Position numbers and translations under genes: made by a program | The notes under the pieces: model-generated | Seen by the model: the letters and a program-made list of their open reading frames with translations, nothing else | Database searches by the model: none | What the model was told of the DNA's origin: nothing | Part shown: positions 50,808 to 60,748 of the stretch, piece after piece | Numbering within the stretch: position 1 is the stretch's first letter | Layout of the letters: each line of letters opens with the position of its first letter | Assembly (NCBI RefSeq): GCF_000576555.1 | Contig: NZ_CP007145.1 | Location: 4,114,501 to 4,178,500, forward strand | Length of the DNA: 64,000 bases | Reading direction: 5' to 3' | Source: Hymenobacter swuensis DY53 | GTDB lineage: Bacteria > Bacteroidota > Bacteroidia > Cytophagales > Hymenobacteraceae

Positions 50808-53399
50808 TTAGTTACCGGCTTCCAGCGTTGGGGCCGGCGCGGCGGGCGCGGGACGTTGGTAGGTTTGCCAGAACTCGGGGTGGTAGGTGGCTTTGGAGAG
50901 CTGCCAGATACCGGTACTGCCCCCACTCAGTTCCGGGCGCGCTTTTACGTCGGGTACCTCAGCCGCCGGCACCACTATCGGCGGCGTATAGTATACGTCG
51001 CAGGTTTTCTGGTTGTAGAACGGCTGTCGGCCCAGTACATGCCCCGTCTCCACCGATTGGGCTATGCTAGTGGCAGCGTAGTAGCGGCCAGCGCTGCTGC
51101 GCTGATATGTGACTACGTGGGTGGTTCGGTGGTCCTCAAATACGGCAGAAAAGTAATTGCGCAGGCTGCTTTTGGTGCCATAGTATTTGTGCGCTATGGC
51201 GTTTACTTCCACCGTATCGTGCTGCCAAAGGCTTTCATAGCGCGTTATTGCGTAATCCTGCTGCCGCACGTACAGCTTACCGGAATAGCCTTTTACAAAC
51301 CCCATTCCGGTGGCACGGTGGCTGGCGCGTTTGGCCGCAAAGCTGAGGACGTAGTAGGTTTCTCCACCGCGTTGCTCAATGCTATCCAGCTGCAACCGAA
51401 ATTTACTTACAGTAGCGGCTTTGAACAGCGGAGAAACCCGCACCGGATCGAAGCCTCCGGAAAAACCATGGCCTGGCTCACTGTACACGCGGCCATCTAC
51501 TCCCCCGGTTATTGTCCGTTTTTCCTGTACCCGCTTTATGGGCCGTTTTTCCAGCATCAGGAAGCCGCCCGCCCAGTGGTGGTACTCAGCAGGTGTCCAT
51601 TCCTGACCCGTATATTCTACCTCGTGACGTAACGTGTCAAACCCCATGATACGGCGGTGCGTGTAGGTTTGCTGCACATAGTCCTGCTGCTCGTAGTTCT
51701 TTTCGATGGCCCTAATCACCTTTTTCATGATGCGTTTCGGATCCTGCGACTGAGCAATCACATGTACATCGGCCAGCGCAAAAGCAGCAGGCACGAGTTG
51801 TACACTCAGGGCAGTGGCGCTCTGCACCGGCAGCATAGCGGGCTCGTAGCCAATGCTGCTTACCTGCACCAGTTCGCCCCGGCCCACTGCCAGCCGGAAC
51901 CGGCCCTGGGCATCTGTTACAGTGCCGGCGCTGCGGGCGGGTACAGCCACCGTGGCGAAGGGTACCGGTTTCCCCGTTTTGCGGTCGAGCACCGTACCGC
52001 TGAGGGCAAGAGCTGTCCCGGTTTTGACAGGCGGGCGAAGGGCCGCGTTCTGCTGCCCCAGCTTAGCCGACGGCATATCTGCGAAGGAAACTGGAGTTGC
52101 TGGCTGCAGTACAGCCACTGTTGACGTGGCCGCATGAGGCGGCTGGATGGATTTCAAATATAAAAGTCCATCAATGGCCTCACTCCAGAGGCCGGAAATT
52201 GGCAGAAATTCGAAAGCGTATGTGGTCAGGCGGCGGCCCGGCGCATCGTGCTTCAGGCTGACGAAACTGTACTCTTGCCCCTGGGCCAGCAGATTGGCTT
52301 CCAACGTGCCCGGGGCAGGCAGCGGGACAGTCTGGTGCCTGCCCCAGTAACCGAAGCCATGGGCGCCGCTACCGGCCAGTGTACTGAGTACGTATACCGC
52401 GTCCTCACCCAAAGCCGCTTTCACGATCTGGCCCATCGGTTTGAACTGCTTCAGTTCAGCGTTTTCCAGACTACTCACCTTGCCCGACAAATGCCCGATG
52501 GCACCCCAACACAGTACCTTTTCCTGAGGGTGCTGGCGCAGATACCACAGCAGGTTGTCGGCCATCTGCGCGTCGCGGGCATTGCTGTCAGCAGCTTTAA
52601 AGTCGGCGGAATCCTTAGCGGCGGGGTCGTTGGTAGTGTAATCGTGCGCCAGCGCCTGTACGCTGCGTATATGCTGTAGCCAGAACGCGGCCCGCTCCCG
52701 CCGTTTGGCATCGGGGCCAGCCCCTATCCTTTCCAGTATCTTACGGACTTTACCCAGCTGCATGTTAAACAGCACAATCTGATGAGAAGGCGGAAATATG
52801 TTTTGTTCCCCCATCATACTCAGGCATTCGTCCAGATAATCGTAGGCAATGCCATCTGCTCCTTTTTCAGGCTTCAGGAAGTTTTCCAGCTCCTCCAGCA
52901 TCTCATCATTACCCCACCCAATCTGCGAGTCAAAACCGGCTACACGCAGCCCATTCTTTCCCAGCAGCGGCAGCAGGGCCTGAAACTCCTCCGTTTCCGT
53001 CCAGACCGGATATACCGAAGCCATAGTAGCAGTCGAGGCCGGCGCGCCCGTCTGAACTTCGCGCTCGGCGCGGTCCAGTGCGTAGAAGCCGCTTTCAAAC
53101 GCCACAGTAGTAAAACCCATCCGCTCCTGCAGAAATCGTATCAGCCTGATTTTCGCCTGCGTAACCGTCCCGACGCCATGCGTCGGCTCGCCGAGCATTA
53201 CCACCCGCGCACCGCCAATTTCCTGGCGGAGGAAGTCCAAATCTGAGAAATTGGTATCAGCCGGATCAATCGTACGCACTGCATGCACAGGCAGAGCTTG
53301 GGTAGTAGTAGCCGGGGCAGACTGAGCCAGCGTGCGGACGGAGCTGCTGAGCAAAAGCAGTATGCTGAGCAGCGCCAATTGGCGGATAGGCACGAACAT
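50808..53399 (-). CDS. Erythromycin-esterase-like protein fused to carboxypeptidase-regulatory domain
   Basis: An 863-residue exported protein: signal peptide (MFVPIRQLALLSILLLLSSS to TLAQ), an erythromycin-esterase/EreA-like domain at about 40-415 with LGEPTHGVGTVTQAK and VAFESGFYALDRAE (the conserved Glu/His of the family), LCWGAIGHLSG and FGYWGRH, then a carboxypeptidase-regulatory-like domain at about 470-550 (LSGTVLDRKTGKPVPFATVA, GTVTDAQGRFRL) and a C-terminal region of about 300 residues resembling the DUF5686-like/outer-membrane-associated module. The two-part architecture suggests an envelope-bound hydrolase, not a cytoplasmic macrolide esterase, and no resistance phenotype should be assumed. 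Confidence 0.85.
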   Translation of the reverse strand: MFVPIRQLALLSILLLLSSSVRTLAQSAPATTTQALPVHAVRTIDPADTNFSDLDFLRQEIGGARVVMLGEPTHGVGTVTQAKIRLIRFLQERMGFTTVAFESGFYALDRAEREVQTGAPASTATMASVYPVWTETEEFQALLPLLGKNGLRVAGFDSQIGWGNDEMLEELENFLKPEKGADGIAYDYLDECLSMMGEQNIFPPSHQIVLFNMQLGKVRKILERIGAGPDAKRRERAAFWLQHIRSVQALAHDYTTNDPAAKDSADFKAADSNARDAQMADNLLWYLRQHPQEKVLCWGAIGHLSGKVSSLENAELKQFKPMGQIVKAALGEDAVYVLSTLAGSGAHGFGYWGRHQTVPLPAPGTLEANLLAQGQEYSFVSLKHDAPGRRLTTYAFEFLPISGLWSEAIDGLLYLKSIQPPHAATSTVAVLQPATPVSFADMPSAKLGQQNAALRPPVKTGTALALSGTVLDRKTGKPVPFATVAVPARSAGTVTDAQGRFRLAVGRGELVQVSSIGYEPAMLPVQSATALSVQLVPAAFALADVHVIAQSQDPKRIMKKVIRAIEKNYEQQDYVQQTYTHRRIMGFDTLRHEVEYTGQEWTPAEYHHWAGGFLMLEKRPIKRVQEKRTITGGVDGRVYSEPGHGFSGGFDPVRVSPLFKAATVSKFRLQLDSIEQRGGETYYVLSFAAKRASHRATGMGFVKGYSGKLYVRQQDYAITRYESLWQHDTVEVNAIAHKYYGTKSSLRNYFSAVFEDHRTTHVVTYQRSSAGRYYAATSIAQSVETGHVLGRQPFYNQKTCDVYYTPPIVVPAAEVPDVKARPELSGGSTGIWQLSKATYHPEFWQTYQRPAPAAPAPTLEAGN

Positions 53400-53515
53400 G
53401 CGAATAAGATAAAGAGAAGAGATAGACCGGCTGGCAAGCTATAACCTTTTGCGGCATTCTGGCCCTGTCACAGGAGTAGCCCCCACTTCTTTCCACCAGG
53501 ATTTATGGTACAAAA

Positions 53516-53547
53516 AATCGCCCTGCCGCAAATGCAACAGGGCGATT
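53516..53547 (-). terminator. Intrinsic terminator of the small lipoprotein gene
   Basis: Exact 10-bp arms AATCGCCCTG (53516-53525) and 53538-53547, with six A before the left arm giving a U run on the minus-strand transcript, 31 bp after the lipoprotein stop (53578). Confidence 0.88.
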
Positions 53548-53577
53548 CTTGTGAAAGATCGGGCAGCTTGACGCCGC

Positions 53578-53997
53578 TTATTCTTTTTCCAGGCGCAGTT
53601 CAGCACCAGCGTCGCTCTTTAGCGTGAGCTTATCATCAGTGAGCGTTACTACAGTAAACGTGTTGCTTTGGGCAGCACCGTCGGGCGTCATCGTAATGGT
53701 TTTGCCGGCCTGGTTGAAGTCGTATTTACCATTTACCGCGCCAGCGGGCGAAGTCATGTTGTACTGGCCGTTGGCAAAGAAGGTAATCCGCTCGTCTTCC
53801 TGAGCATCGGTTTGCTTTACTTTGTCGCCGGTGGCACTTAGCTCTTTATCGGTTTTCCACACTTTGCTGGTAGCACCATACAGCATATTTACACCTTCTA
53901 CTTTGCCTTCTTTGCTACCGCAGGAAGCAGCAGTGAAGAGCACCAATAAGACAAGCAGGCTGGCCAGAAGGCGGAAAGGGGAGGTCAGGGTTTTCAT
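53578..53997 (-). CDS. Small lipocalin-like lipoprotein
   Basis: A 139-residue predicted lipoprotein. The signal (MKTLTSPFRLLASLLVLLVL) ends in the lipobox TAASCGS. The mature part is a small beta-rich domain (KVWKTDKEL, ERITFFANGQYNMTS, GKYDFNQAGKTITMTPDG, KLTLKSDAGAELRLEKE), the pattern of lipocalin-like/DUF4923-type domains common in Bacteroidota. The function is unknown. The ATG at 53997 is fixed by the signal; an upstream ATG at 54108 is not plausible. Confidence 0.85.
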   Translation of the reverse strand: MKTLTSPFRLLASLLVLLVLFTAASCGSKEGKVEGVNMLYGATSKVWKTDKELSATGDKVKQTDAQEDERITFFANGQYNMTSPAGAVNGKYDFNQAGKTITMTPDGAAQSNTFTVVTLTDDKLTLKSDAGAELRLEKE

Positions 53998-54238
53998 GGG
54001 GGAGAAAGAAGTAAGGTGAAGAAAGTAGCAGGGTAAGGCACAACCCATTTTCAGGGCCATTACAGCGCCTCTTACGGGGTCAGCCAATAAGATGTTCGCT
54101 GCTTTCAAACCTCAACCGTACAGAATCGATGGGTTGTACAACCAATTGCTTACCACGGCGTAAGACACCCTGACGCCCCCGCCCTGCTGCAGTCCGTCAC
54201 TTCTTTCCCCTCTTTTCCTCTTAACGCATCTACATCTT

Positions 54239-54532
54239 ATGGGACTGTTCGATTTTCTCTCCAACGAAGGCGAAAAAAAACCGGTTGAACCCGCCGCAAA
54301 ACCGGCTGCCGGTGGTGCCACGGATTTCTTCGGCAACGCTGATAAAACAGCCGCCGCCGGTGAAACCTACACGGTAGTAAGCGGTGATTCCCTTTCCAAA
54401 ATTGCTCGCAACCATTACGGCGACGGCTCCAAATGGCACCAGATTTACGAAGCCAACAAAGCCATTATCGGCTCTGACCCCGACAAAATTGAGGTAGGCC
54501 AGGTACTTACGCTACCCAAAGCTGTAAGCTAG
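54239..54532 (+). CDS. LysM domain protein without signal peptide
   Basis: A 97-residue protein. A hydrophilic Ala/Pro/Lys-rich first half (MGLFDFLSNEGEKK...) leads to one LysM domain at about 43-95 (TYTVVSGDSLSKIARNHYGD, WHQIYEANKAIIGSDPDKIE, VGQVLTLP). The LysM and the spacing resemble the C-terminal half of the potassium-binding protein Kbp (YgaU), but the BON domain is missing. No signal peptide is seen, so peptidoglycan binding is uncertain. A terminator follows at 54553-54585. Confidence 0.88.
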   Translation: MGLFDFLSNEGEKKPVEPAAKPAAGGATDFFGNADKTAAAGETYTVVSGDSLSKIARNHYGDGSKWHQIYEANKAIIGSDPDKIEVGQVLTLPKAVS

Positions 54533-54552
54533 ATCAACTTCTTGGTAATATT

Positions 54553-54585
54553 CAAAAAGGCAGCCTTACAAAGGCGGCCTTTTTG
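54553..54585 (+). terminator. Intrinsic terminator after the LysM gene
   Basis: Arms CAAAAAGGC (54553-54561) and GCCTTTTTG (54577-54585) with extra inner GCC/GGC pairing and a T5 run. Confidence 0.85.
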
Positions 54586-54796
54586 CTGTTTATATAAGGT
54601 TGAAGACAGTAGTTTTTAGTCGCCTGATACACGAGTAAGTAAGGGCTGATAACCCGCCTGTTTACTTTCTACTTCGCAGCAAACGGGCCACTACAAGTAC
54701 AACGCACCTGACAATTGTTTCTCTATCAATCCTATACAATCAACAGTTCGCCCGGCTAACAAAGGGCCAGCCGGGAATAAATATTTTTCATGCAGC

Positions 54797-54828
54797 TTGC
54801 ATATCTCAAAAATACGCTGCTACCTTTG
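54797..54828 (+). promoter_or_regulatory. Promoter of the metY leader
   Basis: TTG at 54797-54799 and TACCTTTG at 54821-54828, the latter an exact TAnnTTTG, spaced by 21 bp. Transcription should begin near 54835, about 45 nt before the riboswitch. Confidence 0.75.
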
Positions 54829-54879
54829 CAACACCAACCCGGTACTCCTTCGTTAGCGACGAGGAAGTTTTCATAGGAT

Positions 54880-54965
54880 TTATACAGAAGTGGCGAGAGA
54901 ATAGGCTCCCTGACCCACTGGCAACCTTCGACCGCGCGAAAGGTGCCAATTCCTACCCGACCAGC
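54880..54965 (+). promoter_or_regulatory. SAM-I (S-box) riboswitch upstream of metY
   Basis: The conserved core is present in order: AGAAGTGGCGAGAGA, GGCTCCCTGACCCACTGGC, AACC, a short P3 stem (CCTTCGACCGCGCGAAAGG) and AGGTGCCAATTCCTACCCGA, which matches the SAM-I consensus in its Bacteroidota variant. It lies directly in the 5' leader of metY, whose product consumes O-acetylhomoserine in methionine synthesis. High SAM should favour termination before metY. The exact P1 boundaries are approximate. Confidence 0.88.
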
Positions 54966-54999
54966 CATTTGGCGGCGGGGCATATAACCCAGGAGTACC

Positions 55000-55161
55000 A
55001 TGCACAACGCCCCCACTTTCGCCCAGTTCGTCCCCACCGCTCCGGCTACCTTCGGGTCTGCCGCTTCGCCGTGGGGTTTCCGCGTTTCCCCAGTTGCCGC
55101 TCTGGCCACCTACCGAATGCGAATGCGTGGCTGTTGCAGCGCGTGTTGTTGCTGTTGCTAG
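55000..55161 (+). CDS. Putative cysteine-run leader peptide
   Basis: A 53-codon ORF starting at ATG 55000 whose final 14 residues are MRMRGCCSACCCCC; an internal ATG at 55117 would encode just that end. Seven of the last nine residues are cysteine. It sits between a SAM riboswitch and an intrinsic terminator upstream of metY, where a ribosome pausing at Cys codons could sense low charged tRNA-Cys. The stop codon lies at the base of a hairpin (55151-55181). No Shine-Dalgarno sequence is evident and a different frame gives a leucine-rich end, so translation is unproven. The idea follows attenuation by poly-Cys leader peptides described in actinobacteria. Confidence 0.5.
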   Translation: MHNAPTFAQFVPTAPATFGSAASPWGFRVSPVAALATYRMRMRGCCSACCCCC

Positions 55162-55200
55162 CCTGAGTCCGGCTACGCAGCCTCCCCTCCTCCTTTTTTT
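55151..55200 (+). promoter_or_regulatory. Hairpin over the cysteine codons, with U tract
   Basis: TAGCC (55159-55163) pairs with GGCTA (55171-55175), extended by GCTG/CAGC across an internal loop, and a run of seven T follows at 55194-55200. A second hairpin GGTGCCG/CGGCACC lies at 55219-55237. These could be alternative attenuator structures. Confidence 0.4.
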
Positions 55201-55300
55201 ATCCCGGCTCTGACCGGTGGTGCCGACTTCCGGCACCCGGCAGCCCCACCGCATTCTAACCGCCTTGCATCCAGCATTTTTCGGTGGTTTTGATGTGATT

Positions 55301-55325
55301 CCTGCCTCACTCAGGCAGGCTTTTT
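55301..55325 (+). terminator. Leader terminator before metY
   Basis: CCTGCCT (55301-55307) pairs with AGGCAGG (55313-55319) followed by CTTTTT. It lies 57 bp before the metY ATG, so it is inside the leader and not at the end of another gene. Confidence 0.7.
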
Positions 55326-55369
55326 CCAGCGGTTTGCGCTCCTTCTTCCGATATCCCAACGCCTTCTAA

Positions 55370-56764
<1,395 letters not shown>

Positions 56765-57017
56765 AACTTGAGAGGGGTTATCGTCCGGCCGCAGGTGAGA
56801 GAGCGGCCAGGCTAGCACCTTCCAGCATGTGGCGGCGGGCGTACGCCGGAGCTTTTCGTGAGAGAGGAAGCCCCGGAATCAAGTCGCCCGCACCTTTTTC
56901 TGAGAGTTGAATTATGAGTGATGAATGATGAATTGGCAGCCCAACCCATCCACGCAAAGCCCCATTTCATCATTCATCACTCAACTCTCCTAATTCATCA
57001 CTCATAATTCTCCCCCA
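56765..57017 (+). promoter_or_regulatory. Structured metY-metX intergenic region
   Basis: A 253-bp gap with several hairpins: GGCCGC/GCGGCC (56787-56808) and GCTT...AAGC with flanking CCGG/CCGG (56846-56876), both with GTGAGAGAG in or near the loop. Close to metX lies an AT-rich palindrome: GAGTGATGAATGATGAA (56916-56932) pairs exactly with 56966-56982, and a second downstream copy TAATTCATCACTCATAATTC (56990-57010) can pair with the same left arm instead. Its role is not known. Confidence 0.55.
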
Positions 57018-58055
57018 ATGCCTTCCGCAGAATCCCATGTGTTTCGTTTGCCCCGGCCGCTGCGGCTGGAAAACGGAGCCGTGTTGCCTCGGGTAGAGGT
57101 GACGTACCACACTTACGGCCGCCTCAACTCCTCCCGCGACAATGTGGTGTGGGTGTGCCATGCCCTCACTGCCAACTCCGACGTGCTAGACTGGTGGCCC
57201 GGGCTGGTAGGGTCAGGCTGTCACTTCGATCCACAGGACTGGTTTATTGTATGTGCCAATGTGCTTGGCTCCTGCTACGGCACTACCGGCCCGCTTACGC
57301 CTGATCCGGCAACGGGTGAGGCCACTTTTCAGCATTTCCCGTTGGTAACCATCCGGGATATGGTGGCGGTGCATGAGGCCCTACGGGAACATCTGGCTCT
57401 GGGCCGGGTGCATACGCTGCTCGGCGGGTCCCTGGGCGGACAGCAGGCCGTGGAATGGGCTGTGCAGCGGCCGGAACTATTTGACAATCTGGTACTGCTA
57501 GCTACCAGCGCCCGGCACTCGGCGTGGGGCATTGCCTTCAATGAAGCGCAGCGGCTGGCCATCTTCGCCGATGCTACTTACCACGAAGCCACGCCGGCTG
57601 GCGGGGCGGCCGGCTTACGGGCGGCCCGGGCGGTGGCTTTGCTCAGCTACCGCAGCCACGATGCCTACGGCCAGACCCAAACCGATGTCGACGACGAAAA
57701 GCTCGACGATTTCCTGGCCAGCTCCTACCAGCGGTATCAAGGTGATAAGCTGGTAGCCCGCTTCAATGCCTATAGCTACGTAACTCTGTCGCGGGCTATG
57801 GATACGCACCACGTTGGTCGGGGGCGGGGCGGCGTGCAGGCGGCCCTGGGCCGCATTCGGGCCCGCACGCTGGTGCTCGGCATTACCTCTGACGTGCTGT
57901 TTCCGCCTTCGGAGCAACAGTTGCTGGCCCGCTACATCCGGGGGGCTATGTACGCCGAAATGGATTCCCGGTACGGCCACGATGGGTTTCTGATTGAAAC
58001 CGCCCAAATCACCCACTTCCTCGAACGATTCTACGTCCAGACGTATGTCCACTAA
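57018..58055 (+). CDS. metX: Homoserine O-acetyltransferase
   Basis: A 345-residue alpha/beta-hydrolase-fold acyltransferase that acetylates homoserine. Visible are VEVTYHTYGRLNSSRDNVVW, the nucleophile in LLGGSLGGQQAVEWAVQ, the acid in LGITSDVLFPPSEQQ and the histidine in SRYGHDGFLIE. The HALTANSDVLDWW block fits MetX proteins. The product feeds MetY upstream in the same cluster. Its last 11 bases overlap the start of hom, so translation of the two is probably coupled. Confidence 0.95.
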   Translation: MPSAESHVFRLPRPLRLENGAVLPRVEVTYHTYGRLNSSRDNVVWVCHALTANSDVLDWWPGLVGSGCHFDPQDWFIVCANVLGSCYGTTGPLTPDPATGEATFQHFPLVTIRDMVAVHEALREHLALGRVHTLLGGSLGGQQAVEWAVQRPELFDNLVLLATSARHSAWGIAFNEAQRLAIFADATYHEATPAGGAAGLRAARAVALLSYRSHDAYGQTQTDVDDEKLDDFLASSYQRYQGDKLVARFNAYSYVTLSRAMDTHHVGRGRGGVQAALGRIRARTLVLGITSDVLFPPSEQQLLARYIRGAMYAEMDSRYGHDGFLIETAQITHFLERFYVQTYVH

Positions 58056-59313
58056 CACTGCCACTGCTCCTGTATCTACCGTTTCCGTTTCGGCGGCCCA
58101 GCCGTGGCGCGTGGGCCTGATCGGCTTCGGCTGCGTGGGTCAGGGCTTGTACGATATTCTGCAACAACGCCCCGAGGCAGGTTTCACCATCGGCCGCATT
58201 GTCGTAAAAACGCCGGGCAAAGTGCGAAGCCTGCCCGCAGAGCGGTTTGAGTTCGATGCCGATTCGTTGCTAGCCGACGACTCGCTGGATGTGCTGGTAG
58301 AGGTAATTGACGACGCGGATACTGCTTTCCGGCTGGTAAGCGAGGCTCTGCGCCGGGGCCGCCGGGTTGTCACGGCCAACAAAGCCATGCTGGCTCGCCA
58401 TCTGCCCGCGTTGGTACAGCTCCAGCGTGAAGGCCGGGGCACATTGCTGTACGAAGCGGCCGTGTGCGGCAGCATTCCAGTTATCCGCACCCTTGATGCC
58501 TATTTCGGGGCCGAGCCACTACGCCGCCTCACGGGCATCCTGAACGGCTCCTCCAACTACGTGCTGACCCGGATGGGCGAAGAAGGCTCCGACTATGCGC
58601 CGGCTCTGGTGGAAGCCCAGCAGCAGGGCTTCGCCGAAACCGACCCGTCACTGGATATGGGTGCCTTTGACCCGCGCTCCAAAGCTGTGCTGCTGGCCGC
58701 TCACGCCTATGGCGCTTTCCTCGACCCCGAGCAGGTGCTGAACCTGGGCATTGAGGGCATCAGCGCGGTGGATATTGCTTTTGCTGCCAGTCAGGGCCAG
58801 AAAATTAAGGTGGTGGCCGGCCTCCAGCGCCTGCCCGACGGCCGCGTGACGGTGCTGGTGACCCCACAGCTGGTGGGCCCCGAGTCGCCGCTGTACACCG
58901 TGGACCACGAGTTCAACGGCGTGGTGATTGAGGCCGATTTCGCCGGCGAGCAGTTTTTGCGGGGCCGCGGGGCCGGCGGGCACCCTACCGGCTCGGCCGT
59001 ACTGGCCGATCTGGCCGCGCTGCGTCAGGGTTTCGCCTACCAGTATCCTAAAGTTGCCGAAGCGCCGGAATACGCCTCCGACCTGGAAGTGGAAATTTAC
59101 CTGCGCACCGATGAGGACCGCATCATTGATCTACTCGATTTCAGTGAGATTTCCGAGGAAGCCGATGAAGATGAGTACGTAGTGGGCTACGTGGCCTTGG
59201 CCAACCTCATTCGGCACCGTGACACGCTGCGTAAATACGGCGCGTTTATCGTGCGCACCGGCCGCCTTCGCCCCGTCAGCACCGACGAGCTGGTGGCCGA
59301 GGTTTCGGCTTAG
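58045..59313 (+). CDS. hom: Homoserine dehydrogenase
   Basis: A 422-residue NAD(P)H-dependent enzyme reducing aspartate semialdehyde to homoserine. The nucleotide loop is GLIGFGCVGQGLYDIL, followed by EVIDDADTAFRLV, VVTANKAMLARHLPALVQL and the substrate region TGILNGSSNYVLTRMGEEG and AETDPSLDMGAFD with the catalytic lysine and aspartate positions. The C-terminus includes an acidic stretch and a short ACT-like end (VVGYVALANLIRHRDTLRKY). The ATG at 58045 overlaps the metX stop. It makes the substrate of MetX, so order and coupling match the pathway. Confidence 0.93.
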   Translation: MSTNTATAPVSTVSVSAAQPWRVGLIGFGCVGQGLYDILQQRPEAGFTIGRIVVKTPGKVRSLPAERFEFDADSLLADDSLDVLVEVIDDADTAFRLVSEALRRGRRVVTANKAMLARHLPALVQLQREGRGTLLYEAAVCGSIPVIRTLDAYFGAEPLRRLTGILNGSSNYVLTRMGEEGSDYAPALVEAQQQGFAETDPSLDMGAFDPRSKAVLLAAHAYGAFLDPEQVLNLGIEGISAVDIAFAASQGQKIKVVAGLQRLPDGRVTVLVTPQLVGPESPLYTVDHEFNGVVIEADFAGEQFLRGRGAGGHPTGSAVLADLAALRQGFAYQYPKVAEAPEYASDLEVEIYLRTDEDRIIDLLDFSEISEEADEDEYVVGYVALANLIRHRDTLRKYGAFIVRTGRLRPVSTDELVAEVSA

Positions 59314-59368
59314 CGCCTGAAGGGCTGCGCCGCTAACCTACCCTGCCCGCAACTCTTGCCCCTAACCT

Positions 59369-59413
59369 ATGCAAAAGCCCTTGATGTCGCTCCGACGTCA
59401 GGGGCTTTTGCAT
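59369..59413 (+). terminator. Intrinsic terminator of the met operon
   Basis: ATGCAAAAGCCC pairs with GGGGCTTTTGCAT, extended inward by TGATGTCG/CGACGTCA with G-U pairs, closing on CTC. It ends with a T4 and flanking sequence 56 bp after the hom stop. Confidence 0.88.
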
Positions 59414-59440
59414 GGGTCAACCAGTCTGTAGTGTAAAGAA

Positions 59441-59501
59441 TTTACTTCGCGTAGCGCCAAACGATGTCAGCTCAATAACACCAAACAATACGCGAAGCAA
59501 A
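59441..59501. repeat. Palindrome TTTACTTCGCGTA between convergent genes
   Basis: Arms 59441-59453 and 59489-59501 pair over 12 of 13 positions around 35 nt, with outer GTAGTG/CACTAC pairing. It ends ten bases before the stop of the esterase gene at 59511. Confidence 0.75.
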
Positions 59502-59510
59502 GACTCCCCA

Positions 59511-60671
59511 CTACTCTGGCGGCGCGGCGGCACCTGTAGCCTCCGGAGCAACCGGGGCCGGCTGCCGCACCGAATCAGGGGCAGCTTTCAGCAGATTAGG
59601 TTGCCAGACCAGAGCCGGCGCAGGCGGAAGCTGTACCATAGGGCGACGGGGCAGTAGTAAAGCCGTAGTCTGCGCTTCGCGGCGGGGATTGAGGGCTGCC
59701 GCCAGCAGAGGTCCGGGCGCGCCAGTCCCTAGCAACGGCCGTAGGAAGTCGCGCACGGCGAAGAAAGCGGAGTCGATGTACGTGGGCTCGAAGGAGTACG
59801 GGACGTGGCCCGCTCCACGCAACCGGCGCAGTACATTAGGCACGCCCACGGCATTAGCGCGCACGCGCAATGCTCCGCTGCCGTACACCAGCTGGGCCGG
59901 CAATTGCGCCCCAATGGTACCTTTGGCGTAGGGTACCAGTCCGTCGCGGGTGCCGTGCACGCTGCACAGGGGCGGGTCGCCGGCTTCCAGCCAGTTGGCC
60001 CGGGCCAGGGCACCGCACAAGTTTACCACTCCACGCGGGCGGCTGCTGTAGCCCGCGTTGCCGCCGTTACCTTCCAGACCGCCCAGCGCGGCAATATCAA
60101 GGTAGGCGGGTACTTCCGAGGGTTTATTGAGGTAGCCGGTTTGCAAAGCCATGAATCCACCGGCCGACGAGCCGCCCACAAATACGTACTGCGGATGTAC
60201 CCGAAACCGCTTGGCCGTAGCAGCATCGTGACGGAAAAAGCGCACAGCCGCCCGCATATCCTGGGTGGCCCGAATAGCCGCCCGCCCAATGCCCACGGTA
60301 TCAAACGGAAAGAAGTAGAGGCGGTAATCGATAGTGGCCGTGACGTAGCCGAGGCGGGCCAGGCGGGTGCAGAGAGCTGTCATGACAGCATCGTCGCGGG
60401 TGCCGGTGAGGAAGCCGCCTTCGTGGGCCAGCACCACCAGCGGCCGGCGACGTACCGTGTCGCCCACCGGTTCGTACACATCCATGTACAGCGTCTGGGG
60501 CAGGCCTAGCATGGTCGTGACGTGGGCAAATTCCACGTCGTGGCGTACCTGCACCTGCCGGAAAACCGGCCGGTGGTAGCGGCCCCGGGTAGTATCAACC
60601 GGGGCTTTCTGCGCCCAGGTGGTCAGGGGCAGTAGACAAAGCGCCAGCAGTACCAGCAGGTAATATTTCAT
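59511..60671 (-). CDS. Secreted alpha/beta-hydrolase (carboxylesterase/BD-FAE-like)
   Basis: A 386-residue exported hydrolase: signal peptide (MKYYLLVLLALCLLPLTTWAQ), then the alpha/beta core with the oxyanion motif VVLAHEGGFLTG, the nucleophile in VFVGGSSAGGFMALQ, the acid in SVHGTRDGLVPYA and histidine in RGAGHVPYS. The HGGG element is altered to HEGG. The C-terminus, about 60 residues, is Pro/Ala-rich and ends without a T9SS domain. It is the tandem paralogue of the next gene (60749-61975), sharing most of its motifs. The substrate is unknown. Confidence 0.87.
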   Translation of the reverse strand: MKYYLLVLLALCLLPLTTWAQKAPVDTTRGRYHRPVFRQVQVRHDVEFAHVTTMLGLPQTLYMDVYEPVGDTVRRRPLVVLAHEGGFLTGTRDDAVMTALCTRLARLGYVTATIDYRLYFFPFDTVGIGRAAIRATQDMRAAVRFFRHDAATAKRFRVHPQYVFVGGSSAGGFMALQTGYLNKPSEVPAYLDIAALGGLEGNGGNAGYSSRPRGVVNLCGALARANWLEAGDPPLCSVHGTRDGLVPYAKGTIGAQLPAQLVYGSGALRVRANAVGVPNVLRRLRGAGHVPYSFEPTYIDSAFFAVRDFLRPLLGTGAPGPLLAAALNPRREAQTTALLLPRRPMVQLPPAPALVWQPNLLKAAPDSVRQPAPVAPEATGAAAPPE

Positions 60672-60748
60672 CCGTAACAGCCCCTCCAGATCAGGCCGGT
60701 ACAAAGATACTGCGTTGCTACCCAGCGGCGGAAACTTTGTCGCCGACT

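Noticed and set aside
50808..53399. Erythromycin-esterase domain considered as a macrolide-resistance gene.
   Set aside because: The fusion to envelope-type domains and the exported location argue for another substrate, and the family is broad.
54969..55166. ORF in another frame of the metY leader with a leucine-rich end.
   Set aside because: It overlaps the cysteine-run ORF in a different frame, begins inside the riboswitch end region and has no biological link to methionine or cysteine. The Cys frame fits the context better, though neither is proven.
56780..56880. Hairpins after metY considered as a second riboswitch.
   Set aside because: I could not match the sequence to the conserved core of SAM, cobalamin, glycine or THF classes, so it is listed only as structured sequence.
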